This document shows positions 1-11,100 of a DNA stretch of 64,000 bases, one piece after another. The stretch comes from Apus apus (taxonomy: Eukaryota > Chordata > Aves > Apodiformes > Apodidae). The position numbers were made by a program, and so were the translations under genes. Where the stretch lies: assembly GCF_020740795.1 (NCBI RefSeq), contig NC_067294.1, forward strand, positions 5,890,001 to 5,954,000. Direction: 5' to 3'. Each line of letters begins with the position of its first letter. The first letter of the stretch is position 1. The notes under the pieces were generated by a model. That model saw nothing but the letters and a program-made list of their open reading frames with translations, was not told where the DNA came from and did not search any database.

Positions 1-1385
1 CAGCCCACACCCTCCCATCGGGCAGCTTGAAGGCTTCACCCACCCAACTCCTCCTCCTCCTTCTCCAGGGAAGCAGGCTTTGGCAGTGCTGGGGCCAAAG
101 CAGGGATGTGCAGGGTGCTGAGGGAGGCAGGAGGGATGAAGGGTGAGGGAGAGGAGATGCCCAGCTTGCAGCAGCCCTCCCGCTTCACTGTGTGCTTGCT
201 GGAAGGATTTGGCTTAGTCATCCATCCCTTCCCTCCCTGGTAGGCTGAGCCACTGCTGAAAATATCCTGGAAGGCTCCCAAGCGGCACAGAAGGCAAGAA
301 AATGAGAAACACATGAAGGAAGGGAAGAATGGAAGGGATGGGAAGGGGAGCAGGGCTGGGGGGGGGGGGGCGGCCCTGGCCACCCGCTGGGGCTGGAGCA
401 GGGACACCCGCATCCCAGCTGTCCCGGCAGCACCTTTGGTGGGTGTTGAGGTGCTGCTGATGGTCCAGACCGGTGTCTGTCCCCAAGCAGTGTCCTCGGC
501 AGGGCCGGGGATGTTGCCCTTCCCGTGGGCGCTTCGGGGCGCGCTCGTAGGAAATTGCTCACCCCGAGAAAATGCGTTCCCGGCAGCTCTATAATCCTTT
601 TAGCCTTCGGGAAGGGTTGGTGCCTTGACCTTTTGGCGAACACATGAGAAGCCCAGTGGCACTCCAGCCATTCGCCACGGGGCTTTCACCGAGCTTTTAT
701 CACGCTGCTTTTAGCGCTTGCCTAGGCTCCGAAGGCGTGAGGTTGGTGCCTTGCTGCGGGCTGTGTCCGTGTCTGGCGGGTCAGGATCCGCAGAGCTTCT
801 GTCGGCTGCTGCCATCTCGTGTTGCTCCATAAATCTGTCCCCAGATGGGGCCGACCACCAACCTAGCCATAAGGTTATGGAGGGCTGGCATCTCCTCGCT
901 GATGCTGGGTTTGCTTTTCTGCATGTTCAGGGCTGGCAGGATTTGGGGTGAGGGGCTTGGGGACACATGCTGTCCCCTTCCCTGCCTGCTGTCGGGGGCC
1001 AAAACCATGTGAGCTGCAACCTGAGATCTGCTGAAACCCTGGGAGAAATTCCTTTCCCATGGGGTCACTGAGCATGGAGCCCAGGTGAAATACAGGATAG
1101 GAGGGAAGGAGAGGTTATGAGTGCCCCTGGTTATCCCCTGGGCTTTGCCATCTGTCCACCAACATGCTCAGCATCTCGCTGGGGGCCACGCTGAGTCCCC
1201 ATCACCCCTGAACTCTGATGTCCCCCATGTGCACCCCGGCCCCGGAGCATCCCTCCTGCCTGCCCCCTGGGGAAGGAGTTGGGATGCTGAGGGATACCTG
1301 GAGGAAGGGCTGCCTGGACAGGGAGGGCTGGGGTCCCACATCCCTCCTGAGGCCCCCCTAACTCGCCTCTCCCCCCCCCGCCCAG
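1..1385 (+). other. SYNPO: SYNPO intron (3' part), no exon recognised
   Basis: This stretch precedes the acceptor at 1381-1385 (pyrimidine tract, then CCCAG) and is read as intron. The open frame continues upstream of 1386 to an ATG at 1121, but that part does not resemble synaptopodin and looks like read-through into intron. A 13-base G run sits at 358-370. The block at about 500-780 is less repetitive and holds a TGACCTTT-like half-site near 627; it could be a regulatory element, but only comparative alignment could show that. Confidence 0.6.
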
Positions 1386-3340
1386 GTCTCTCCCGCAGCG
1401 CCAGCCTCTCCGAGAAGGAGCTGAAGGAGGCGAAGGCGCGGAGCCAGAGGATCGCGGCGCAGCTCACCGCGGCTCCCGGCCCCAGCTCCAAGGGCGTCCT
1501 GCTCTTCAACCGCCGCAAGCAACGCGTCGACGGGCTCACCGGGGACGGGCATGACCGGGGGCTGCCGCTGAGCCCCGCTCCCCGGCCTCGGCCAGCGGCC
1601 ATGGAGGAGGGCGAGGGGCAGGGGATGAAGCCAGAGCACAGCACCCCGGGGGAGGGGCTGCGGGCGAACGCCTCCCCATGCTGGGAGCCACCAGTCGAAG
1701 CTCAGCAAGTCCCTCTTAGCGTCTACCTGAAGGAGAACATGGCATCGGCCTCCACCAACGGCGTGCGGGAGCGGGCAGCTGGTGGGATGGAGAGTGGGGC
1801 AGGGGGATGGGGGGATGTGGGAGCCCCTGCGGGGCTGAGCACAGCAGCTCTTGCTCTGCCACAGAGCCCCAGGGAGGGGAAGAACGGCCAGGTGCCCAGC
1901 GAGGGGCCTGGGAAGGGGCCCAGCAAGGTGCCCAGCGAGGTGCCCAGTGAACCAGCAGGAACGGCCACAGGGATGACATCGCCAGCCAGCCAGGAGCAGA
2001 ACGGGGCTCAGGGCCGGCAGTACTACGAGGTCCATCTCACCCTGGCCAAGCCCAAGCCTGTGAAGAACCGGACGGCCAGACCTTTTGGCACCCAGGCATC
2101 CCCTGCCAGCAGCCAGCCCACGGAGGGACCCCCTAACACCGAGCTGCCCCCACCACCCACCTATGCAGAGACCCTGAGCAGCCCCCCGCCACTCACCCGC
2201 GTCCGCTCTCCCCCTGCCTACTCAGCCCTGTACCCACCCCAGGAGCAGAAGATGCTACCAGGTCACCCCCTGGGCTGCAGGGTGAGTGGACCCAACCCCC
2301 TGCCCAAAACAGGGATCCTGGAGGAATCGGCAGCCCGGAGAGCTAATAAAAAGTCCATGTTCACCTTTGTTGAGAAGCCAAAGCTGGGCCCCAACCCTGA
2401 TCTGCTGGACCTGGTCCAGAGCGCGGACAGCAGGAAGAAGCAGAAGGAACTGGGGGAGCCCAGTGCCGAGGAGGAGCCCTTCGCTCTTGGGGCTGAAGCT
2501 GCCAACTTTGTCCCCAACAGCGTGGCCAGGGCTGGGCAGCCCCTCCCGCCGGCTGACGATGCTCCAGCGTGGTCCTCCTGTCTCAAGTCCCCCACCATCC
2601 AGCCCAAGCCGAAGCCACAGCCCAGCCACAACCTCAGCGAAGCCAGAGGGAAAGGGGCTGAGCTCTTTGCCCGCCGGCAGTCCAGGATGGAGAAGTTCAT
2701 CATCGAGGCTCCCTCTCAGCCCGAGCTGCTGCGGTCCCCATCACCCACCATGTCCCTGCCTCCCTCCTGGAAGTATGATGCCAATGTGTGCCTGTCACCC
2801 ATGGTCTCCAGACACGCCTCCAAGAGTCCCTCCAGGCCCTCCAAAACCCCCCCGGCATCTCTGTACAGCAGCAACCTGATGGAGAACGAGGTCTCCCAGA
2901 AGGAGCTAGAGATCTCCAAGCACCAGCCTTACCAACTCCAGTCTTCACTCTTCATCCTCTCCCCATCCAAGGGGCCAGTGAGGTCCATGCCTCGGGAGAT
3001 GCCTCCACCCAGACCCTCTCTTCCTGAAGCCTACCCTTACCCTCAGCAAACCTCCTGCCTGACCTCTCCATTGCCTCCTTCCCCTGTTTGGCATCCCCCT
3101 GCTGTGCCCAGTGCTGACCAGACCACCTCCAGCCCTTTCCCCAGCACCACTGGGGCACTGCCCCTGACTCACAACAGCCATGCCAATCCTGGAGCCCCCA
3201 CCGAGGTGCTGCTGGCCTCCCCATGCCGCCTGCTGCCCCCCCGAGCAAAGGGGGGCTTCCAGGCCCCCCGGCCCTCCTACTCCACCAGGAACGCCGGCAT
3301 TGAGCCACAGGTGTGGAAACCTTCTTTTTACTACAAGTAG
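1386..3340 (+). CDS. SYNPO: Synaptopodin, main coding exon (partial gene, short C-terminus)
   Basis: Synaptopodin is a proline-rich, natively unfolded actin-associated protein of podocyte foot processes and dendritic spines; it binds alpha-actinin and protects RhoA signalling. The exon opens with GLSRSASLSEKELKEAKARS, then a stretch matching GVLLFNRRKQRV, KSMFTFVEKPK, NPDLLDLVQ, EEEPFALGAEAANF, RQSRMEKFIIE and SPTMSLPPSWKY, all hallmarks of the family. Two PPxY motifs (PPTY near 2154-2165, PPAY near 2211-2222) are likely WW-domain ligands. Reading through the donor at 3311 gives a short tail VWKPSFYYK and the stop at 3338-3340, matching the known short form. The first base of the initial Gly codon comes from an exon left of the window, so the N-terminus is missing. 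A bird-specific PSE/PSK-rich run lies near 1890-1950. The middle is much diverged from mammals; both ends are well conserved. Confidence 0.95.
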
Positions 3341-4504
3341 CAGTGGCAGAGAGAAAATCACGGGGGCTTTTAGGCTTCCTTTTGCCAGCCAAGTCCTCCC
3401 TAACTGCTCACAGGCGTGCCAAAAGCTGTACCAACCACAAAAAAGGGTGGAGAAAAAAAACCAATAGAAAAATAGAAAAGGAAATAGTAAAAAAGAAGTA
3501 GCTGGGAGGCTGCAGCACCAGGACCGTGGGTGAGACAGGCACTGCCGCGCCCCTGGTGTGATGGGAGCCGAGGGGAGCCGCAGGAGTTGGGGGTGTAGAG
3601 CCTGCATGATTCCAAAGAGCCCTCAGGAGCCTGCCCATCCCTCGGGACTGCCGGCACTTTCTCTCTTCTCTCGCCTGGAAACTGTATGGAGCATCACACC
3701 TCTGGCTCCTCCTTTCCTCACCTCCTGCCTTTCCAGCTCTCGCAGCCGGCGCTGCCGGCTCTGCCCGCTCACCCGCAGCCCCTCTGTCCTGCCGGCTCTG
3801 ACCCGACCCAAGCAAACCCGGAGGGGACACACCGCCTTGCCGCCTCACTGTGCCTGCTCCTCTTTTCCTGCTCCTTCAGGATCTGTCCTCGTTTGCTTCC
3901 ATGCCATGGAGGAGACAGGCATCCCTGGGGGAAGGGCAGAGCCCCACGGTGCCGGGGACACTTCGGGGTCCGTGTCCCTCCCCGGGATGTGCCAGAGGGA
4001 TGAGGGCAGGCAAGGGCAGGTGGGTGATGCTCGTGGTCCAGCTGTGCCTCAGCCTGTTCCTCTCTCCTGCCGCTCCCCCTGCGGGAACCAGTTGCCTTTC
4101 GACTGTGCTTTTATTTCTCCTGCGTTTTTCTTTCCCTCCCTCTTTCTGAATACACTTTCTGCGCTGTCAGACCTGGCTCTTCTCCTTCCAGCTGGCCCGG
4201 GAGCAGCTGCCGGGTGATGAAGCCCCGGGGAGGGTCTCCGTGTGTCACCCTGAGGGAGGCTTTAAGAAGCTGCAGGTAGTGAGAGCTCCTGGGTCATGTT
4301 CTGGGCAAGAATGATTACAGGGGCAGATATATATTTTGGGGAGCCCTTGCAGGGGGTGCAATGCAAGGGATGCATCCCCAGTTTCCATGGGGCTGAGCCA
4401 GCACGGTGCTTGCCCTGGCACTGATCCTGCCCCTGTCCCTTTGCCCTTTTCCCTTCATCCCCTGGAGCAGTGCCAGCACTAACCCACTCTCTGTCCCCCT
4501 CCAG
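3311..4504 (+). other. SYNPO: SYNPO alternative intron / short-isoform 3' UTR
   Basis: The sequence at 3310/3311 reads CCACAG|GTGTGG, an in-phase donor at a codon boundary (phase 0). The matching acceptor is CCCTCCAG ending at 4504. When spliced, this is an intron of about 1.2 kb. When retained, the frame ends at 3340 and the rest is 3' UTR. A weak AATACA poly(A)-like hexamer at 4149-4154 could end the retained transcript. No other coding content was seen. Confidence 0.7.
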
Positions 4505-5266
4505 GAAAGGCGGCCGTCCCTCCCTGCCTCACCCACCTGGACCCCCCGGCTGGCGCGATTCCCGGGCAGCCTGGACGGCTGGGCCAGCCCAGCCTCGGTG
4601 CTGGAGCTGGAGGAGGGACCCCCCATGTCCCCTCCGTGGAGCGAGAGGTCCCTGTCCCCGCTGCGGCAGGATGCAGACCCCCGGGCCAGCCGGCAGATGC
4701 AAGCACGGCTCGCCAGGAACATCATCAATGCTGCCCGGAGGAAAAGCTCCTCTCCCAAAGCTGTGGGGCCAGAGGGTTCCCGGCCTTTCACCCCCATCTC
4801 CACCGGCTCCCACAGCCTGCCCCAGTCCCCCCGGCTGCTGAGGCCAGAGGGCTCCAGAGCCCAGGCACTGCAGGCTGCCAGCAGCGTGCTGGGGAGCCTG
4901 GGCAGCCCCTCACCCACCCACAAGAGCCCCCTGCGCTCACCTCGGGCAGACGGTCCCCGATTTTGTGCCTCCACCTGGGCAGAAGGTCGCCAGCTCCTGC
5001 TGCCACCTAGCGTGTCCTCCTGCCCTGTCCCCGGGCTGTCCTCCAGCCCCAAGACCCTGCTGCCATCCCCCGTGGTGGGCGGGCGGTCCCCAGCCAAGCG
5101 CTGCACCTCCCGCTCCCCCACGGACTCGGACGTCTCCCTCGACTCCGAAGACTCGGGGGCCAAGAGCCCGGGGATCCACAGCTTCAACCTCTGCCCCCGG
5201 GGCTGGACCGGCAGCCTGCGGCTGAAGTCGGGAGGGCTGCCCTCGGGGGCCCCCTGCACCTCCTAG
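4505..5266 (+). CDS. SYNPO: Synaptopodin, alternative terminal coding exon (long C-terminus)
   Basis: This exon joins in phase 0 to base 3310 and replaces the short VWKPSFYYK tail by about 253 residues. It starts ERRPSLPASPTWTPRLARFP and holds the conserved blocks SLDGWASP, ARNIINAARRKSSSPK, SPTDSDVSLDSEDSGAKSPG and NLCPRGWTGSLRLKSG, ending CTS and TAG at 5264-5266. These match the C-terminus of the long human isoform (929 aa). The exon is Ser/Pro-rich with many SP sites, which suggests proline-directed phosphorylation. I am sure of the homology; which tissues use this end is not visible here. Confidence 0.93.
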   Translation, partial: ERRPSLPASPTWTPRLARFPGSLDGWASPASVLELEEGPPMSPPWSERSLSPLRQDADPRASRQMQARLARNIINAARRKSSSPKAVGPEGSRPFTPISTGSHSLPQSPRLLRPEGSRAQALQAASSVLGSLGSPSPTHKSPLRSPRADGPRFCASTWAEGRQLLLPPSVSSCPVPGLSSSPKTLLPSPVVGGRSPAKRCTSRSPTDSDVSLDSEDSGAKSPGIHSFNLCPRGWTGSLRLKSGGLPSGAPCTS

Positions 5267-6600
5267 ATGAGCCACCATCAGTCGAGCCACCCTGTCCCCA
5301 GCCCTGCCAGCCTGGGCAGTGCGTGCGCTGATTCCCCCCTGCCCCCCGCTGGGAACACCCCAACCATCAGGGCTGTGGTCCCCAAAAACGAGCGTCCCCA
5401 TGTCCCCTCAGGGTGCCGGTGGGATCAGGTGCCTCCCTCCTTCCCAACATCCCGTGGCCCTGCTCTATTTTTACCAGCCTAACCTTTTGGGACAGGACTG
5501 CCCGGGCAGGGGGGCAGCCAGCCCCTGCCACACCACGCAGCAGGGATGAGGACTGGCTCGCTGGTCCCCTGGGAGCCCCCTGTCCCCAGCATTGGGGTGT
5601 CACAGACCCCAGCACCCCACAGCTCCACTTTCCTGGGTAACATGGCCAGGGGGGTCATGGTATATCCAGTGCTGAGGGGGTGCTGTGGCCAGGGCATCCT
5701 CTCCCAGCCTCTCCCACCCTCTCCCAGCCTCCATATCTGGCTGGTTTCAATTGAAACAGACCCTGGGGAGGAAAAGTTCATTTTTGTATTCCAGCCCCCC
5801 CAGTTCTTCATTGCCTTTTTTTTTTCTTCTTCACTTTTGATCCATTTTCAAAGAAATTCCCCCAAATCCTTACCCAGTAACCAAAAAAAAGAGCCAAAGT
5901 TATTTATTGCCATGTCAGGGGAACCATTTACAGGTGCCCTCCCACCCTGCCTAAGCAAAGAGGGACAGCCCCATCCTGCACCCTGTCCCCAGCCTCAGGC
6001 TCATCCTATCCCTGTCCCCACCCCTGCGGGATGGAGGGACACAGGGGGACCGGTGGGTGTTGTGGCAGCCAGGGTGGGTGGGGGGATGAGGGGGACTGCA
6101 GGGGGGGTGAAGGAAGCATTACAGGTTGCAGAGGGTTTGAAGGAGGTGTCAGTGCAGGAGGTGATGCTAAGAGTGTCTTGGAAACAAGCTGGTGTCCCCA
6201 CGGGAGCCCTGCGAGGGGCTGGGGGTGGGCAGAGGCCCCCTGAGGGCAGCTGTGTCAGAGGGAGGCTGGTGCTGGTGGGGAGAGGAGGGGGTCAGGGTGG
6301 ACACAGTTACATGGCAGAGCCTGAGGAGAGCCGTGGGTGCCCAGGAGGGTGATGGGTCCCCAAAGCACTAGTTCCCCCCCACCAGGGGTGAGGAGGAGCA
6401 CCAAGAAAGGAGGATGTGTTTGGGCTGTTGGGGTTTGGGAACCCCTCTTTCCACAGGACATGCTGTCAGAGCCAGCCCATCCCTGTCCCCCAGGGTCCCC
6501 CCACCCTGCAGCACACACACTTCCAACCCCCCCCCCCCCCCCTCCACTGGCCACCATGACCCACCTTTGCCACACAGTTGTAACCCAGCTCAGAAATAAA
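5267..6600 (+). terminator. SYNPO: SYNPO 3' UTR with poly(A) signal
   Basis: After the stop at 5264-5266 there is no further coding signal. The first strong AATAAA on the + strand is at 6595-6600, giving a 3' UTR of about 1.3 kb. An A/T-rich patch lies at 5812-5915, including TTATTTATT. A C16 homopolymer is at 6527-6542, a likely length-variable site. The poly(A) site is inferred from the hexamer only. Confidence 0.6.
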
Positions 6601-6710
6601 CTGCCGCTATCACACCCTGCCTGCTGCCAATCCATCCCTGGGGTGGCCTGGGCACGTGTGACACGTGGCCACCTCCTGCTGCTGATGCACGGCCACCATC
6701 CTGGCTCTGA

Positions 6711-6866
6711 GGGTCAGCTCCTTCCATGCCAGGGTGACAGTGTCCCAGTCTCCAAGGATCAGCCCTGCTCCGTGCTGGGATGGTGGTATCCTGGTCCCCA
6801 AGGGTCAGCCTTGCTCTGTGCCGGGGTGATGGTGTCACGGTCCCCAAGGGTCAGCCCTGCTCCTCC
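6711..6866 (+). repeat. ~46-bp minisatellite, about 3.4 copies
   Basis: A unit of 45-46 bp repeats, anchored on GGGTCAGC(C/T)(C/T)TGCTC: the TCAG core recurs at 6714, 6759, 6805 and 6851. Each copy continues with a TGCCAGGGTGACAGTGTC-like stretch, then a (T/C)CCCAAGG block. Copies have diverged by a few bases, so the array is not freshly expanded. It lies between the SYNPO poly(A) signal and the candidate MYOZ3 first exon. Confidence 0.8.
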
Positions 6867-6869
6867 CCC

Positions 6870-7039
6870 TTTCTCAGCCAGAAATAACTGCTGTCCCACG
6901 GCCAGACCTTGGCATTGGGCTGGAGCCTAGCACGGGTCGGGGCAAGAGGCAGGGAGCCCAAGGGTGCTGCAGAGGGCCAGCCAGACCACCGAGCGCTGGT
7001 GGCCGCAGCTTGGCTTCAGCCTCATCCCCAGCACAGCAG
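6870..7039 (+). other. MYOZ3: Candidate MYOZ3 first exon (upstream of start)
   Basis: A good donor (CAGCAG|GTGAGC, exon end 7039) follows a stretch of moderate GC, and the next plausible acceptor is CTCTTCCAG at 8053. No TATA box is evident, and the 5' limit is arbitrary. If joined to 8054 the frame stays open from an ATG at 6964 into MYOZ3, so this could be non-coding 5' UTR or encode an N-terminal extension. RNA evidence is absent. Confidence 0.4.
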
Positions 7040-8109
7040 GTGAGCATCTTCAATCCCTGGAGTCTGGGGTGTCCCCTGGTCAGGTGGAGGTGAGGTCCCA
7101 TGCTGGGGTCAATGGGTGGGTGGGTGCATGGGGCTTATGGACATCCCAGCACTGGCGGTGGGGACATGGACACTGTGGGGGTCAGGGGGTGGTCTCCCAT
7201 GGGACAAAAAAGGTCCCTGGAGGGGTATTGAGGGAAGGATGAGGTGCAGGTCCCAGGTTAGTGTGGACCTCAGAGCTGGCAGGGAGCTGCGTGCCGGGTG
7301 GTCGTGGCCCCACAGGGACCCCCCGTGTCCCCTCCGTGGAGTCCCCAGCTCCCTGGGGCTCTTGAGGAAACTGCAGAGCATCAGCCCAACCTGGGGGATG
7401 TGAGACCCTCCAAATAGGGCCAAGTCTCACACTTGCTGAGCTGAAAGCCCCAGAGGCTGCAGCTGCAGGTGGGCTCAGACCAAGTCTGGTCCCCAGCCAC
7501 CTCCTGGCAATGAAGCTGGAAGCTAAGGAGGAACCCAGCCTTGTAAGCAGGGACAGTGACCCTGTGCCCCATCTCTGCTGGCTGGGCTCACTGGGTCTCC
7601 CGCAGGGTCAGGGCTGCAGCTCCCACACCCTTGGGGCCAGTGGCTGAAAATAGCTCTGCAGAGGCAGAGGTGCTGGGGGAGCAGGAAGGGGCCAGGCAGG
7701 GCAGGCTGTGGGCAGTGGGTGCTGCTCCAAGAGGGCTCAGGACATGAGGACACCTGCTGGCTGCAGGCAAGGACAGGACCTGGGACATTTTCTGCCCTAA
7801 AGTAAGGTAGAGAGCAAAGATAACAAGCAGGGGCTGAGGGGTGAAACGCTTTGGACGTTTCCTTACACCTATTGAAGGGAATGGAGAGTAGCATGGGGAT
7901 GGTGTTCAGGGACAGTGCTGGCCAGAGGGGATGCTCAAGGATGATGCTGGCCAGGGGGGAAGCTCAGCTGAAGCCTGGTCTCTCCCCACGGCATGCCTGG
8001 GGCTGACACGTCCCCATGCTTGGCATCACTTCAGGGCTGCCTCTCTCTTCCAGCTGGGAAGGATCCGTCCCTCTCTGACAGAGCTGCCCCAGGAGTGTGG
8101 CAGCAAGTG

Positions 8110-11100
8110 ATGACCATCATGAAATCGGGCCCTGAAGATGGTAAGGGGGGCTGGGGGTACCACCAGTCCCAGGGCAGTGCCTAGAGACCAGCTCTGGTTG
8201 AGGCCACTGGCCCCTCTCCCCAGGGCTCTGTGCTTGCCTTCTTGGTCCCCTCTTGCACCACAGTCCCAGGGGGCAGCAATTCCATGTCAAAGGCTGGAGG
8301 GTCTGTGGGGAGGAGAGGCTGCTTGAACCTCTGGAACTGACATAACTCCCTGACAATTCCTCCCACTGAGGAAATTCCAGACCCTGGGCATGCGTGACAG
8401 GGACCCTGATGAGGGCACATGCTGTCCTTGTGCCAGGCATGGGGGTCCCCAGCACAGCAGCAGCCTCAGCTGTGGCTGTGCTCTCCCCTGGCCTCTCCAG
8501 CACCCCAGCTGATCCTGGGCAAGAAGATGAGCACACCACAGGACCTGATGATCGAGGAGCTCTCCCTGCGCAACAACCGGGGCTCCCAGCTCTTCCAGCA
8601 GCGCCAGAGGCGGATGCAGCGCTTCGTCTTCGAGCACCCCAGCAGCTACAGGGAGGTGGGTCTGCAGCTCAGCCCCCAGCTCCCAGCCCTTCCCACCTCT
8701 GCAGGGAAGTGTTTCTTCATGGGATAAGGCGGGTCCTCTCAGTTGCCCACTACTGAGGTGAAAGGAGAGCAGAGGTGGCTTGGTGGGCTGGGCACGGAGG
8801 TGGGCAGGCATCGGGGGCAGCATTCAGTGAGCACCAAGGGTGCCAGTCTCCCCCTCTGCACCTACTAATCCCTCTCCTTGCCCCCCACAGCTCCGGGGGC
8901 CTGGTGGCTCACACCACACTGAGAAAGGCAATCTGGAGGGAATGGTGAATGAGTGGATGGTGAGTAGGTGGAGGAAGCTCTGAGGTGCTTCTAACAGCCT
9001 CCCCAGTTCCCGCTGGGGCAGGGGTTCCTCCCCACTGACTCTCACCCTCAGCAGGCAGGGGAGGACCCCGAGGGCCAGGAGAGTTATCACTCTGAGCTCC
9101 ACGTGGCAGCGTCGCCGCAGGATGGCCCCCCCAGAGTGCCCAAGAAGACAGAGAAAGTTTTGCAGATGAGCAAAGTCCTCAACCCTGACGCTCTGGCCCC
9201 AGGTAAAGGCCACCAACACTCCACAGCCTGCACTGCTGTTATCTCAGATCGTTGTAATCTCACTGGGACCTGCTGCCTGACAAGGAGTCCTCCCCAAAAC
9301 TCTCCCCACAGAGCTTTTAAATATATCAAGATATAACATATATTGATGTTATATATATATATACATATACATACTCCTGCCCCAAGCAGCAGGTCCCGCA
9401 TGCCCTGTGAAGGCAGGGCAGTTCCCAGCCTCCCCTCCCCTTACTGGGACACAGCAGCTCACACTGTCTCTCCCCCCACACAGGGTACTCAGGCCCCCTC
9501 AAAGAAGTTCCCCCGGAGAAGTTCAATGTCACCGCCATCCCCAAGGGCTACCGCTCCCCATGGCGGGAGCTCTTTGGTGACAAGGACACTGCTGTGCACC
9601 AGGAGAACCAGCTGCCTGTGAGACCCCCTCCATGGGACTTCCAGAACTTCAACAGGTAATGTTACTGAGGAGCAGGCACCACCAGGTCATCCCTCCCTTC
9701 GCCAAGCCCTTCAGAAGCCCTTCAAGAAGCACCTACCATCCTGCCCAGGGAGCACAATGGTCAGTGCCCTTTTTACACACCCCAGGGGAGCAGCAAGGAC
9801 TCAGGTTGCTCTTTTCCTGCTCAGGAGCTCCTTTGTGACTCCTCTGCAAAGGTTCCTGCCTCCAGCAGCTCTCCTGATCTCATTTCATCTCCACCACCAG
9901 GCTTGAGCAGCCTTAAGCAGCTAGTTCCCACAGGGCAACCTTAGGGATGATGGCTGAGATTTGGGAGGATTAATTCTCATGCATGTGGTCCTGGAGAGGG
10001 AATTGCTGCTGCTCCCAGCTGGGCTCAGCCCTGGGCTGGGTGGAGGAATGGCACAGACAGTACCAAGTCTCTCTCCTAATTTCCTTAAGGAATCCAAACA
10101 GCTGCTGGAAGTGGTAGGGGTGTAAGGTTAATCTTCCTACAAGATGCTATGAGGTCACCAGATTCCTTCAAAACACCTGCTTGAGATTGAAATCTCCAGG
10201 CTGGGGAAATTCTGGTCAGCCTGGCCAGCTCCATGCCCCACGGCTGCTTCCTTCAGAATATGGCAGCTGTGCCTCCTCATGCCTCCAAATTACACTGGGG
10301 TTGATATTAGGACCCTGGAGCAGAGACCACCAAGGAAAATCTCTATTCTGGAATGGTGCTTGGAAGGGATTCAGGAGATGAAGATCTGGTGGTAGCAAAC
10401 TACCAGCAGCCCAAGGTAGAACAATGAGAACTGAACCTTTAAGGTGATTATCACACCAAGGAACCTGCAAACTGAGGGCCTGACTTTCCTCCCCAGTGAA
10501 AGTCTCTTTCATGAGGATGAAAGTATGTTAGTCTTCGTGGCTGGGCCAAAGTCACCTTCCAGTAGGCTCCCACTGGAGCTCCCTACTGAGACACAGCACT
10601 GCTCCCCATCAGACCATCTGCCACAGTGCTGGGCCTCTGTAGACAGCAGCTTTCCTGAACCCACACTGGAATTGGATTTGAGTTGTGGGGAACACAACTG
10701 ACGCACTAGGAATGCTTGGCAGAAGGGGCTGTGGGGAACCACAACCCCTCTGCACAGGAACCACAACTCCTCAAGGTCTCCTTCCCAGTTATTCAGCTAT
10801 CTTGAGCTTTTCTGAAGCAGCAACATCTGAGGAGGTGCCATAGTGGGAGAACAAGGAGCTGCAGCAGACACTTGGCTTTTTTCTTCCAACATTTAACCAG
10901 GTTCCTGCCTCAGGATTTATTTATGGACAGGGACTGAAGCAAGGGCATGTTTCTGAATAATGCTCTACCCTGTACCATTTCTCCCCTCTCACATGCTGCC
11001 TTTCTATTTAAAGGCTTGAACTGTTATTTAATACAGATGGATGCTAATTTAGCACCAAGCCTCTTGCCACCTCCTCTAATTCATTTCTGAGGCATGAAGA

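Noticed and set aside
1168-2035. Long minus-strand open frames opposite SYNPO
   Set aside because: They are shadows of the GC-rich, stop-poor SYNPO exon; low-complexity translation and no family match or splice support.
7640-7655. MEF2-like CTGAAAATAG upstream of MYOZ3
   Set aside because: One mismatch at a core position of the consensus and no supporting context; too weak to list as a site.
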